Assembly: GCA_021732565.1 (NCBI GenBank)
Contig: JAKFUT010000317.1
Location: 1 to 64,000 of the forward strand
Direction: 5' to 3'
From: Candidatus Obscuribacterales bacterium
Lineage (GTDB): Bacteria > Cyanobacteriota > Vampirovibrionia > Obscuribacterales > Obscuribacteraceae
DNA: 64,000 nucleotides
Position numbers and translations under genes: made by a program. The notes beneath the pieces are model-generated. The model was not told the origin of the DNA, ran no database searches, and saw nothing but the letters and a program-made list of their open reading frames with translations. Positions 1 through 9,198 of the stretch are shown in pieces. Each line of letters starts with the position of its first letter. Position 1 is the stretch's first letter.

Positions 1-1
1 A

Positions 2-2317
2 GTGAAGCTGGAAGGAGTTCCGGGATTTCTTGAGGGCGATTTACCGAAACTTGAAAAACGCATTGAGCTTGAGCTCGATGAAAGTACCGCTCCATTTCCA
101 AAAGCTATCACTGAACCCCCGAAAGCGGCCATTCGCCTGGCTGAGAAACAAAGCACCCGCAATCCTTCCCCTGCCGCAGCCAAGGCCCCGCCTGTGCCTG
201 AACTGGAAGTGATCTTAGGATTCAAATACGGCGATCTCGTACTGCCCTCACGCGATGAAACAAGCGCTGTTGAATCTGAAAAATTCACGCGCACCATTGC
301 TGATACCGGTCAGAGTGTTTGGGTAAAAAGAGTTTGGGATCAAGAAGGACAACTGCGACACTTCTTGCAGAATCTGCTGCCGACCAGAACCCTGGCCGAT
401 CGTTTTTTCTTTACTGAAGAGCCGGCTCTAGACGTATTGTTCTATACCTGCTCCGGCGATTCGTCCGATTGGGAAATTACCGGAAGAGAACAGCTCAAGT
501 ACTACCTTGTAGATGAAAAACCTGTAGTTTTGAAGGCCCATCTCTCTCTCAAGAAAGAATCTTACAATTTTGAATTTGATCTTCAAGCAGTCACCGCCAA
601 TGGTGTGCCGCTTCCTTTCCATCAGGTAATCGAAATCGTATTTCGCAACCGCAATTATTTGAAGCTGGAAGATGGAACTTTTGTGCGCCTGCCCGTGGCC
701 ACGTTACTGGCGGTGCTCAAAGGGGTCGGAGCAGGCAAAGAACCGGTACGTCCTCTGTTCCAAGCATTACCAATTGCTCATTTACTGGAGACGCAAGGGA
801 TCGAAATCGAGGCTGATGAGGGCTTTAAAGGCTTCATACACAAGCTGCGAAATTTCAAAGAACTCGAGCCGATGGATGTCCCTTCTTCCTTCACTGGAAC
901 GTTGCGTGAGTACCAGAGAGAAGGTTATCACTGGATGTCTTTCCTTCGTGAGTACGGGCTAGCCGGAATTTTAGCCGATGATATGGGTTTGGGAAAAACA
1001 ATTCAGGCACTGGTGCTTCTGCTTTCGCACCACAAAAGCAATGGAAAGAAGCGACCACCATCGATTGTGGTGGCACCAACTTCGGTAGTGTTCAACTGGC
1101 TCTCGGAAGCTGATAAGTTTGTGCCGGAGCTGTCGACCGGATTGTTCCTCGGACGCGAGCGCGGTGAATTACTGGAGCGACTGAAGAAGAACGCTCCTAA
1201 CTCACCCGATGTAATCTTCACTACATACGGTATCATTCGTCGCGATTATGAGCAGCTCAAAGAGATTCAATTTGAATATCTGATTCTCGATGAAGCACAG
1301 AATATAAAGAACCCGGAATCAGTAGGAGCGATAGCGTCAAAGAGCATCAAGGCCCTTCACCGCGTATGCCTTTCCGGTACGCCGGTCGAGAACCGATTGA
1401 AGGAACTGTGGTCTTTGTTCGATTTTCTAATGCCGGAGTTTCTGGGCAATTACCGGGAATTCAACGAAACTTTCGAGCGTCCGATAGAATCGGGAATCGG
1501 AGAGGCAGGACAAAAGCTTCGAAAGATTGTTCACCCGTTTATCTTGCGTCGTCTAAAAAGTCAGGTGGAGAAAGAACTGCCTCCGCGAACAGACATCATT
1601 TCGCAGTGCGAGATGGACGACGAGCAACGCGCTCTCTACCTTGATGTACTCGATGAGTGCAGGCAGAAAGTTTTCGGTGAGATTGCATCGCGCGGGCTCG
1701 GTCGTTCCCAGATTTCAGTGCTTGCTGCTTTGCTCAGACTGCGACAGGTCTGTTGCGATCCGCGCTTGCTCAAGGATCGCCCCGAGGGACCGGCTCCTGC
1801 ATCGGCAAAGCTGGCGGCTTTGATCGAAATGATTGGCGAGATTACCGAAGCAGGACACAAGATCCTGTTGTTCAGCCAGTTCGTGGAAATGCTCACCTTG
1901 ATTCGCACGGAACTGGAAAAGCAGAAATACACTTATGCTTACATCGACGGGCAGACTCCCGCAAAAGAGCGACTTGATCGCGTCAACCACTTCAACGAAG
2001 ATCCAACTGTACCGATTTTCCTTATCAGCCTGAAAGCTGGCGGAACTGGTCTCAACTTAACGGGGGCTGATTACGTCATTCACTACGACCCCTGGTGGAA
2101 CCCCGCGGTAGAAAATCAGGCCACCGACCGGGCCCACCGAATCGGGCAAAAGCGACACGTATTTAACTACAAGTTGATCACTCGCGGTACTGTCGAGGAA
2201 AAGATTCTGGCTCTGCAGAAGAAGAAAAAGGAACTGGCCGACATGATAATTGGCGGCGACGAAAGTATTGCAAAGGAATTGACGAAAGAAGATCTCGAAT
2301 TCCTGTTCTCCTTCTGA
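2..2317 (+). CDS. SNF2/SWI2-family DNA-dependent ATPase (helicase), probably 5'-truncated
   Basis: This is an ATP-driven DNA translocase of superfamily 2, SNF2 branch, expected to act in the cytoplasm on DNA or DNA-protein complexes. Visible motifs are the Q-motif region LREYQREGYHW near residue 300, Walker A DDMGLGKT (326-333, K332), the Walker B DEAQ box (430-433), SGTPVENRLKELWSLFDFL (motif III region), and the C-terminal helicase lobe with LLFSQF, GGTGLNLTGADYVIHYDPWW and the motif VI sequence DRAHRIGQ. The C-terminus is the usual tail ending in EDLEFLFSF. The readable frame starts with GTG at position 2, but the first residues look like the middle of a protein. Many bacterial relatives carry another 200-400 residues, often with a SWIM zinc finger, so the true start is probably outside the window. 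It is not obviously linked to the polysaccharide genes that follow on the opposite strand. Confidence 0.93.
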   Translation: MKLEGVPGFLEGDLPKLEKRIELELDESTAPFPKAITEPPKAAIRLAEKQSTRNPSPAAAKAPPVPELEVILGFKYGDLVLPSRDETSAVESEKFTRTIADTGQSVWVKRVWDQEGQLRHFLQNLLPTRTLADRFFFTEEPALDVLFYTCSGDSSDWEITGREQLKYYLVDEKPVVLKAHLSLKKESYNFEFDLQAVTANGVPLPFHQVIEIVFRNRNYLKLEDGTFVRLPVATLLAVLKGVGAGKEPVRPLFQALPIAHLLETQGIEIEADEGFKGFIHKLRNFKELEPMDVPSSFTGTLREYQREGYHWMSFLREYGLAGILADDMGLGKTIQALVLLLSHHKSNGKKRPPSIVVAPTSVVFNWLSEADKFVPELSTGLFLGRERGELLERLKKNAPNSPDVIFTTYGIIRRDYEQLKEIQFEYLILDEAQNIKNPESVGAIASKSIKALHRVCLSGTPVENRLKELWSLFDFLMPEFLGNYREFNETFERPIESGIGEAGQKLRKIVHPFILRRLKSQVEKELPPRTDIISQCEMDDEQRALYLDVLDECRQKVFGEIASRGLGRSQISVLAALLRLRQVCCDPRLLKDRPEGPAPASAKLAALIEMIGEITEAGHKILLFSQFVEMLTLIRTELEKQKYTYAYIDGQTPAKERLDRVNHFNEDPTVPIFLISLKAGGTGLNLTGADYVIHYDPWWNPAVENQATDRAHRIGQKRHVFNYKLITRGTVEEKILALQKKKKELADMIIGGDESIAKELTKEDLEFLFSF

Positions 2318-2495
2318 CCCGCATCCATGATCTCAGACCTGCCATCTATGAACACTTACGTCCTGCATGGACGGCCCGAGTAACCACACCGGTTCTTTCC
2401 TCCTCAAGATTTCATAGACTGTTGACTGTTAGGCCAGCACTGCGTCAGTATAGTTGCCGACAACACGTTGTTTGTCCCCAAGGTTCTGATAAATC

Positions 2496-3443
2496 TCAAG
2501 GCGGACGATCTTCAAAGACATGGTGCGACTGCCGCAGGGCACTTAGGAGGCCTCTTAGAGACGCTGTCAGGTAACCAAACGACTGCCATTTCTGTTGAGG
2601 CAGGAATCGCAAAGCTTGCGCCAGACCGTAGGCGTTCCTGGCACCGACGGTTACTCGGTAAACAAGGAATAAGACTTTCTTCCGGGCAGGCAGAAATGGA
2701 AATACCGCGATACACGAATTATGTGCCTCCTGAACGTGCTGTTCAGGATCAGAGGTCTTCTCCGTGACACGTTGGCTATCGGTTGGTCGATCCTCTCCAA
2801 AGTGATCTACAAGAATGGCCGGGTCATAGATAATCCGTTTGCCAAGTCGCTCGACATACAGCCCGATAAATACTTCCCAATTAGATTGTGCCCCACTGCC
2901 AAGCAAGGGAAGCTCAAAGCCGATCCGTCGCAACACGTCCGTTCGATAGGCACTGTTTACGCCCTTCAAATAGCTGACTTCACGCGCCGGTCCCAAACCG
3001 CAATGATGATTGCCGATGGCGCCGCCCCACCAATTCAAGCGGCCGACAACACAATTGCGGGGTCCATGATTCGGCCAGAACAAGACATCACGTCCGCCCA
3101 CCGCTGCGATTTCAGCGTCAGCATTGAACGTATCCACTATTTTCCGCACCCAGTCTTCATGGGGAGCCGCATCGTCATCTGTAATTGCCAGCAAGTCGGT
3201 AGTACAAGCGTTCAGCCCCTGCTGCATGGCGTGCAATACCCCGGGCTGATCCACTACAATCATCCGGATATTCAACGTCGAATGCCGGTTCAAGAGCAGA
3301 GCTAATGCTTCGTCATCGGTGTTTCGTAGGGTAACAATTACCTCTTCCGGCATGAGTTGCTGTTTTTCCAGCGCCTGCAGGCACCGCTCAAGCGACTTCG
3401 CTCTCTTAAAGGTCGGCACCATAACAGTGATACCACTCGTCAT
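2496..3443 (-). CDS. Glycosyltransferase family 2
   Basis: A 315-residue GT-A-fold transferase, predicted to move a sugar from a nucleotide donor to a lipid-linked glycan at the inner face of the membrane. The N-terminus has the GT2 hallmark VMVPTFKRAKSLERCL, and the metal/nucleotide-binding acidic cluster ITDDDAAP has D89, D90 and D91. There are no membrane segments. It is the last gene of a five-gene minus-strand operon. Its ATG overlaps the TGA of the upstream GT4 gene by four bases (3440-3443), which suggests translational coupling. Donor and acceptor cannot be read from the sequence. Confidence 0.9.
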   Translation of the reverse strand: MTSGITVMVPTFKRAKSLERCLQALEKQQLMPEEVIVTLRNTDDEALALLLNRHSTLNIRMIVVDQPGVLHAMQQGLNACTTDLLAITDDDAAPHEDWVRKIVDTFNADAEIAAVGGRDVLFWPNHGPRNCVVGRLNWWGGAIGNHHCGLGPAREVSYLKGVNSAYRTDVLRRIGFELPLLGSGAQSNWEVFIGLYVERLGKRIIYDPAILVDHFGEDRPTDSQRVTEKTSDPEQHVQEAHNSCIAVFPFLPARKKVLFLVYRVTVGARNAYGLAQALRFLPQQKWQSFGYLTASLRGLLSALRQSHHVFEDRPP

Positions 3444-4534
3444 GATGTTCCCTTCTTATGGTTGCTCAAGATATTGAACATCCTTCTTGCCGTGTCAGCC
3501 CAGTCAATCGTAACGTTGTACCATTGCACGATGTTGACGGATTTATCGCTGAGCGCTTCGATCGAAACAACACCAACCTGATCCGGATGTACCAGGTAAC
3601 TATACGGGGCCATTTCACCGCCGACTTTGGAGACAATGACACAACCGTGGCTGGCAAAGGCCATGAAAGAGCCGGATTTAAATAGATTGTCTCGTGTTTG
3701 ACAAGACAGGGCGAACCCGCACCGAAACAAGAGGTCCGATATCTGAGCGGGCTCTAGTGCTCCGTGCAAAATTAGTGCACTCTCTGGCAGGACCTTTCGC
3801 AGTATGCGCTCTTCCTCAATCGACCATTTATCATCGCGCGGTCCGACTACGTGCAATCGCTGCAGAACTCCATTCTGATGCCATCGTGCCAGATAATCGC
3901 CAAACATCTCGGCTGTCAGGAAGCGCTGGAAACCCATTCCAAAGACAACCAGATCGCCTCTGTCGCGAGCCGACCACGGACCAGGTGCGTGCGGAGGGAC
4001 AATATTACTACCGACCGGAGCGATGGCGATTGAAGCGGAGGGCACTCGCGTCTTTAGTACATCGGCATGTCCCGGAGTCGGAACGAAGATGCCATGAGCT
4101 AACTTCACCACCCGTTCAATGGTCATCCGCCCAATTGTCTCCGGCAGAAAGTACTTGCTGAAAACGGGAAGCGGAAGCCACATCTCATGGATAACCGCGA
4201 TTAACTTTACGTCCGGCCGGCGGCGAAGATGATTCTCCAGAACGACAGGCATCCACAAAGGACAACCAAACCTGCTGTAGCCCCGGGCGGCATATTGCAA
4301 TATGATATCTGCATCTTGAAATTGCCGAAGCAACCGGGCAAAGGAGAGGGCGTTCGAAAATTGATAAATGTCATCACGACCTGAATAGGCTTTCGCTTCT
4401 TCGGCTCCAAACCTCACCAGGTTAACAACACTCACATTCGCTTCGGGCCAGTACTTCATGAGCGTATCTGCATAGTGACTTACGCCGCAGGGACGCGGTG
4501 CAAATGTGGGCGTGATTACTAGTATCCTTTTCAT
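3440..4534 (-). CDS. Glycosyltransferase, GT4-like (GT-B fold)
   Basis: 364 residues. The N-terminus (ILVITPTFAPRPCGVSHYA) has the GT4 style of a beta strand followed by a glycine-rich turn that contacts the nucleotide sugar. The middle segment with LHVVGPRDD and the later GALEPAQISDLLFRCGFAL fits the C-terminal GT-B lobe. The usual EX7E motif is weak: the segment SFMAFASHGCVIVSKVGGE takes its place. This is therefore a divergent GT4-type enzyme and donor specificity is unknown. It lies 13 bases after the SDR gene and overlaps the next gene by ATGA, inside the operon 7942-2496. Confidence 0.8.
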   Translation of the reverse strand: MKRILVITPTFAPRPCGVSHYADTLMKYWPEANVSVVNLVRFGAEEAKAYSGRDDIYQFSNALSFARLLRQFQDADIILQYAARGYSRFGCPLWMPVVLENHLRRRPDVKLIAVIHEMWLPLPVFSKYFLPETIGRMTIERVVKLAHGIFVPTPGHADVLKTRVPSASIAIAPVGSNIVPPHAPGPWSARDRGDLVVFGMGFQRFLTAEMFGDYLARWHQNGVLQRLHVVGPRDDKWSIEEERILRKVLPESALILHGALEPAQISDLLFRCGFALSCQTRDNLFKSGSFMAFASHGCVIVSKVGGEMAPYSYLVHPDQVGVVSIEALSDKSVNIVQWYNVTIDWADTARRMFNILSNHKKGTS

Positions 4535-4547
4535 TTCAGTCAGGACT

Positions 4548-5504
4548 TCATTTCCTCAAATTCACCGATTCAACAAAGTCCGTATACCAACGAGCATAAT
4601 CAAGCAAGCCTTGCTCAAAGGAAACTGACGAACTGTATTGGAGCACCTTGAGTTTCTCTATCGATGCCTGCCAGTTGCGTGGTTCTCCGGGGCGGACTTC
4701 ACCGGAAAACTTCACCTCTACGGAAAGACCTGCCTGCCTCAGGAGTTTATCCACAGCTTGCGAAACTTTCACCTCATCACCGTTGGCTACGTTGAATACT
4801 TCGTACAGCGAACTGGTCGATCTTCGCGAGATAAGAAGGGCCGCCTCGCTCACATCTTGAGCGTGAATGAAATCTCTAGTCTCATCGCCAGTGCCCGCCA
4901 TAGTAATTTCTGTACCTCCGGCTTGCAGCACCGCCCGACTTTTCTGAAGCACATCCCAAAAGAGCTGACGCCGCAGCCCTCTGCCAAAAGCGGAGAAGAT
5001 ACGAAGGCTGGATGTCTTCAGATTGTAAAGACGCGAAGAGTGTTCAAGAAGTTGTTCGGCAAGCAACTTGTGCACACCATATGGAGAAAGGGGGGTCGTC
5101 GCACTCCCCTCGTTCACCGGGAAGCTGGCTGGATTTCCGTAGACCGCAGCACTTGAAAATAGCAACAGGTGGCACTCGGGGTGATTATGGCTCAAAAACT
5201 GAACCAACCGACTCAGTCCAGGCAGCAAGAGGCAAAGATCCTTGGACGGATCGCTAACCGACATCGCCACGGAAGATCCGCCCGCAAGGAAGAAGCAAGC
5301 CGTCACGGTGGAACCCTCGGTCAAATCTCTATAGTCGGTCTGACTATCAGCCGTCGCGGGGAGGAATCGATACCAGAGCGAGGGCTCAAGTGGTGGCTGA
5401 GTGGAAATTCCAAGTAACTGAAACCCTAGTTCATGGTACTTTCGAGCCATCCATGCACCGAGAAAGCCTGAGCCACCCACAATCAAGAGTGCCTCCCTCC
5501 TCAT
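4548..5504 (-). CDS. NAD(P)-dependent sugar epimerase/dehydratase (extended SDR)
   Basis: An extended short-chain dehydrogenase/reductase of about 318 residues, predicted to epimerise, dehydrate or reduce a nucleotide sugar for the glycan made by this operon. With the start at 5504 the Rossmann motif GGSGFLG lies at residues 10-16, the serine pair of FSSAAVYG near 117-118, and the catalytic YxxxK as Y142-K146 (YGVHK). HAQDVSEAALLI matches the region after the substrate pocket. The frame could start 13 codons earlier (5543). The ATG at 5504-5502 is preferred because it overlaps the TGA of the upstream glycosyltransferase as ATGA, the arrangement used repeatedly in this locus, and places the Rossmann strand at the N-terminus. 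Confidence 0.88.
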   Translation of the reverse strand: MRREALLIVGGSGFLGAWMARKYHELGFQLLGISTQPPLEPSLWYRFLPATADSQTDYRDLTEGSTVTACFFLAGGSSVAMSVSDPSKDLCLLLPGLSRLVQFLSHNHPECHLLLFSSAAVYGNPASFPVNEGSATTPLSPYGVHKLLAEQLLEHSSRLYNLKTSSLRIFSAFGRGLRRQLFWDVLQKSRAVLQAGGTEITMAGTGDETRDFIHAQDVSEAALLISRRSTSSLYEVFNVANGDEVKVSQAVDKLLRQAGLSVEVKFSGEVRPGEPRNWQASIEKLKVLQYSSSVSFEQGLLDYARWYTDFVESVNLRK

Positions 5505-6592
5505 TGAAAGAAGCCTCGAGGATCTTTCAACATTACACGCCATTGTTCCTCTATAACCCCCACACCAAAATTAGCCTCGTAATACTTCAACTGCCTGGAA
5601 GGATCAAAGCGACGCTCGTGAAGGAAACTTGTGAAGGTGATGAGACCTTGAGCAAGAGATGCAGCATCGCACTCGACAATTATCGCATCGCTATTATTAT
5701 GCGCAGCATCGGGTATGCCACCAATTCCGGTGGCAAGAAAAGGCAAACCGCAGCTCATTGCTTCAAGGAGGATCAAGGGAAGTCCTTCCGATCCAGTGCT
5801 GGGCAGTACCAGCCCGTGGCAAGAAGTCAGCAGTCGGCGGAACGCCTCCCCGTCCGGATATTCACCCCACAGCTTGACATGACTGGACAGCTGAAGCGCC
5901 TCAATCTGTCGTTCCAGTACGGCTTTTTCGGGTCCCTGTCCGTAAATGTCCAGTGTCGCCAGAAGCTTTTCACCCACAGTGCTCCATGCAGACAACAGAA
6001 CAGATAGCCCCTTATTGGCTGCCAAGCGACCGAAATAACCCAATTTGAGCAATTCATTCTCACACGGCACTTTTGCCAGCGTATCCCCCGCCGGAGGCCG
6101 GGCAAAACAAGGGAGGACTTCCAGTGGCTTGGCGCCCGAGATCTGTTGTTGATAGCTGGATTTTACTGCTTGCGACTGAGCCGCGACGGCATGAAAAGCT
6201 GATTTCATCTTCAATCTGAGCGGATCTTGAAAAGTCAAGTCGGCACAAATCTCATGGTAGAAACTGAAGGCGGTGGAGGAAATAGACCGGGACACAGTAC
6301 AGTAACCTCCTCCGATTGCCGCGGCGATAAATAATGTCGGATTAAACTGTCTGGTTCTTACAATGGACAGGGCAATCTTAGAGGCCTTTTTCAACCCCCA
6401 TTCGATTCCGCTAGATGAGTGAGGAATTGTGGTCACAAACGCCAGGTTGTCGGCGAGTTCTTCGACAAGCTCATCGCAAACGACTATTGCACCGACTGCA
6501 CACCCCTCCCTTGCGAGAAAGCGCAGCAGCATTCGGAAATGAGTTTGCAGCCCTCCCAACCCTTCACCGCTACCCATAACGACAACTTTCAA
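5501..6592 (-). CDS. Glycosyltransferase family 4
   Basis: 363 residues with a classic GT-B layout. The N-terminal glycine-rich GSGEGLGGLQTHFRML is followed by LGYFGRLAANKGLSVLLSAW, which opens the donor-binding lobe, then LDIYGQGPE and the donor-site motif SEGLPLILLEAMSCGLP containing EX7E. These are standard features of retaining GT4 hexosyltransferases working on polyprenyl-linked glycans. The frame opens with TTG at 6592, abutting the TGA of the polymerase-like gene. An internal ATG five codons later is an alternative start. The sugar transferred cannot be told. Confidence 0.9.
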   Translation of the reverse strand: MKVVVMGSGEGLGGLQTHFRMLLRFLAREGCAVGAIVVCDELVEELADNLAFVTTIPHSSSGIEWGLKKASKIALSIVRTRQFNPTLFIAAAIGGGYCTVSRSISSTAFSFYHEICADLTFQDPLRLKMKSAFHAVAAQSQAVKSSYQQQISGAKPLEVLPCFARPPAGDTLAKVPCENELLKLGYFGRLAANKGLSVLLSAWSTVGEKLLATLDIYGQGPEKAVLERQIEALQLSSHVKLWGEYPDGEAFRRLLTSCHGLVLPSTGSEGLPLILLEAMSCGLPFLATGIGGIPDAAHNNSDAIIVECDAASLAQGLITFTSFLHERRFDPSRQLKYYEANFGVGVIEEQWRVMLKDPRGFFQ

Positions 6593-7942
6593 TCAAGAGT
6601 TCCCCTTTTCTTTAATACCCACTTTGGACGCAGCTAGTGTAAGGCCCAGAAGAACCCAGCCGAAATACTGTGCTGCGCCATTGAACGAGATTTGACCGTG
6701 CAGAACCAGTTGAGCAGGAAAGGGCACTAGTAAAAGAGCAAGAGGCAGCCCTCCGGCGCGGCTACACGAAATGCTCGCTTTCACTACATTGAGTGCTAAG
6801 AATATTCGCACCAGAATCCACGCGACGCCCAGATAGCCAGATTCAAGTATGATCCTGGGTAATTCGCTCTCAGCTTCAATCGGCACGGTTAGCCGCCCCG
6901 GAAATCGTTGAGCGGCGGGAATACCATTGCCCAATCCCTGTCCCAGGGGGGAACTTAGTCTTGATACAGGTGCGAGCAAGTCGAAGTCGCCCAGCATGCG
7001 GAGGATGGGCAGACCTCCCTCCGCCTCACCAGCTCGTTCAAACCTCAACACCATGTTGTCATAGGCAGAGGAGAAACAGGTTATGTAAATAGCGACACCA
7101 AACGCTAAGAACATTTCAGGTCTGAAGCTTTGCCATCGGAATGTCTTATCCGGCGACACCAATTTATGCAGTGTGCTTGCAAGAAACAAATAGACCAGAT
7201 AGGAAAACATACTCCTGTTTCCATCTAACATCACATTGATAAGCGCCATTAGTGAAGCGAAAATAAAGTACCAGCCTGCTAACGGGCGACGTTGCGGGGG
7301 CAGTAGCCAACTGGCCAGGACCATTGAAATCAATACAGAAGAAAAATACAGATGCCCGGCAGTAAATGAGAAGGTGCCACTCGCTCTTGGCAGGTCGCCA
7401 TAGACGAAAACGTTTTCGGTTTCCAGTAGTTTGTTAATTGGCGACCCGAGCGGAGATCGGTACTGAATGAAAACAAGAATCGCCATTCCAATTCCGATTA
7501 TCAGAGTATGCTTGCATATTCGAAACAAATCGGGTCCGCGAAATGTTTCACCGATAATTAAGGCAAGCGGTGCCACGAGAAAATACATTCGAAGCCCGTA
7601 GACTGCGGCAGGCAGGCTTTCAATGCCAATGACAGTCTGCACGAGCGAAAGCGGTATAAATAGCAATATTACCCCAACCACAACCTTGAAAGTCCTGGTT
7701 GAAGGCAATAAACCTGTGCGCGCCGCATGCCAGTAACAATAGAGAACGAGAGGATCTTTGATGAAAAACAACGGTTGGGCAAGCATGGGTAAAAACCATT
7801 TGCGCAAAGCCCCTTCAAAGATTATCAACCAGTATATGAGAACGACCACGCGAACCAAATGCCGGCGAGCGATTTCCTGGTGAGGCGAAAGACTGTCTTT
7901 TACCACCCTGGTCTCCTGCACCCTCGCACTGTTGCGAATCAT
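6593..7942 (-). CDS. O-antigen polymerase/ligase-like membrane protein (Wzy-like)
   Basis: 449 residues, very hydrophobic, with about ten predicted membrane segments. The first is VVLIYWLIIFEGALRKWFLP and the last is near LALLLVPFPAQLVLHG. A long central extracytoplasmic loop around residues 290-340 contains the SSPLGQGLGNGIP segment. Size, topology and position at the head of a glycosyltransferase operon fit a Wzy polymerase or O-antigen-ligase-fold protein. The EGALRKW signature is, from memory, seen in bacterial EPS polymerase-like proteins. These proteins diverge so fast that the polymerase/ligase choice cannot be made by eye. The gene is followed without a gap by the GT4 gene and is divergent from the acyltransferase at 8068. 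Confidence 0.78.
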   Translation of the reverse strand: MIRNSARVQETRVVKDSLSPHQEIARRHLVRVVVLIYWLIIFEGALRKWFLPMLAQPLFFIKDPLVLYCYWHAARTGLLPSTRTFKVVVGVILLFIPLSLVQTVIGIESLPAAVYGLRMYFLVAPLALIIGETFRGPDLFRICKHTLIIGIGMAILVFIQYRSPLGSPINKLLETENVFVYGDLPRASGTFSFTAGHLYFSSVLISMVLASWLLPPQRRPLAGWYFIFASLMALINVMLDGNRSMFSYLVYLFLASTLHKLVSPDKTFRWQSFRPEMFLAFGVAIYITCFSSAYDNMVLRFERAGEAEGGLPILRMLGDFDLLAPVSRLSSPLGQGLGNGIPAAQRFPGRLTVPIEAESELPRIILESGYLGVAWILVRIFLALNVVKASISCSRAGGLPLALLLVPFPAQLVLHGQISFNGAAQYFGWVLLGLTLAASKVGIKEKGNS

Positions 7943-8067
7943 TTGTTAACAGCAATGGCCACCAGCAACTTAACCCACATACATTGTTACACGATTCTTC
8001 CGTCAACCGGGAAAAGTAGAAATTGCAGTACTCTATTGACGACAGCTCGTTCGGGTAGAGACTTCCA

Positions 8068-9198
8068 GTGAGCGAAAAGATTGTCGAACCAAAGCCATCT
8101 ACGACAGTTCTCTGGATAGATTTCTTACGTGGCATCGCTGCACTGGGTGTGGTCTTCCATCATTTATTGTCAACGACCTGGTCCGGATTTTTCTTAGCAA
8201 CCAGGTCGAGCAACGTAATTGATCAACTCTGTGCATACTTGTCGTTGCCGAGTTACTACGGGGGCAGTACAGTAATTCTCTTCTTTATAATCAGTGGTTT
8301 TTGTATTCATTATCCCTACGCCGGGAAACAACACCTGAAGAAATGGGATCTCCGGACATATTCTCTGCGCCGGTTCCTTCGCATATATCCACCATACTTT
8401 GCCTGCACGATAGCGGCTCTTTCGATCGTCGCACTGACAGGATCAAGCAACTGTCGGTTTGATCCAGCACAATTGGCAGAAACCATTTTCATGGTGCAAA
8501 ACTATCATCTAGGCAACATAGAGGCAGATCCCGTTCTCTGGTCGCTGCCGGTAGAAGCAGAATTTTACATCATGTATCCGCTCTTACTTACCTGCTGGTC
8601 AAATTACGGCAGCAAGAAAACAACTCTTGCCGTCGCTGTAATCTCCCTGGCTGCAACCATTTCAGGTATTGCAGGCTGGGCGTACGCTTCCTTAAACTTT
8701 GCCCAATACTGGCTGATATGGTTTTCCGGGGCCCTACTGGCTGAGCGCATACGCAACAAGTCGGATTTGGCTTTGCGTAACATTCATGTCGTCTTGATGG
8801 TGGCCGCAGGACTAACCGCAGCTTTGCTCCATCTACGTTTTGCCGCGGGCGAAATCTGGTCTTGCGGACTGTTCTATTTCCTGGTAGTGTGCCTCGGGAT
8901 AAAATCGCCCAAAATAACCAAGTGGCTACAGTCTGGTTCTGCCAGGCCCTTTCTCAGTCTTGGCAAGATTTCTTTCTCACTTTACCTCATTCATTATCCC
9001 GTTTTGTTCGCTTGTGGAACCGGATTTTGCTTTTTATCGGGAGCAAAGCCTACCAACTATCTACTGTGCTGCCTTTTCTCCATCCCCGTCTGCATAGGGG
9101 CGGCAGCGCTATTCTACAGCCTGGTGGAGAAGCCCGCACACAGCCTGGCGCGCAAGATTGCTGGTACGAAATTTGATCCATCGACCCCAATTACTTGA
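8068..9198 (+). CDS. Membrane acyltransferase, acyltransferase-3 family (OafA-like)
   Basis: 376 residues with about ten membrane segments. The N-terminal signature IDFLRGIAALGVVFHHLL carries the family's conserved Arg and His residues. LFFIISGFCIHYPY and RRFLRIYPPYFA are the next conserved blocks, and LWSLPVEAEFYIMYPLLL carries the WSLxVExxFY motif. Members move acyl groups, often acetyl, onto sugars of surface glycans at the membrane. The start is GTG at 8068, with a GTAGAG sequence about eight bases upstream. The gene is convergent with the next acyltransferase and the two overlap by eight bases (9191-9198). Confidence 0.92.
   Translation: MSEKIVEPKPSTTVLWIDFLRGIAALGVVFHHLLSTTWSGFFLATRSSNVIDQLCAYLSLPSYYGGSTVILFFIISGFCIHYPYAGKQHLKKWDLRTYSLRRFLRIYPPYFACTIAALSIVALTGSSNCRFDPAQLAETIFMVQNYHLGNIEADPVLWSLPVEAEFYIMYPLLLTCWSNYGSKKTTLAVAVISLAATISGIAGWAYASLNFAQYWLIWFSGALLAERIRNKSDLALRNIHVVLMVAAGLTAALLHLRFAAGEIWSCGLFYFLVVCLGIKSPKITKWLQSGSARPFLSLGKISFSLYLIHYPVLFACGTGFCFLSGAKPTNYLLCCLFSIPVCIGAAALFYSLVEKPAHSLARKIAGTKFDPSTPIT

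Noticed and set aside
2721-3305. 194-codon plus-strand open frame opposite the GT2 gene
   Set aside because: It is fully antisense to a gene with a clear catalytic motif, and its translation has no protein-like pattern.
5390-6007. 205-codon plus-strand open frame across the SDR and GT4 genes
   Set aside because: It is antisense to two well-supported genes of the minus operon and no motif was seen.
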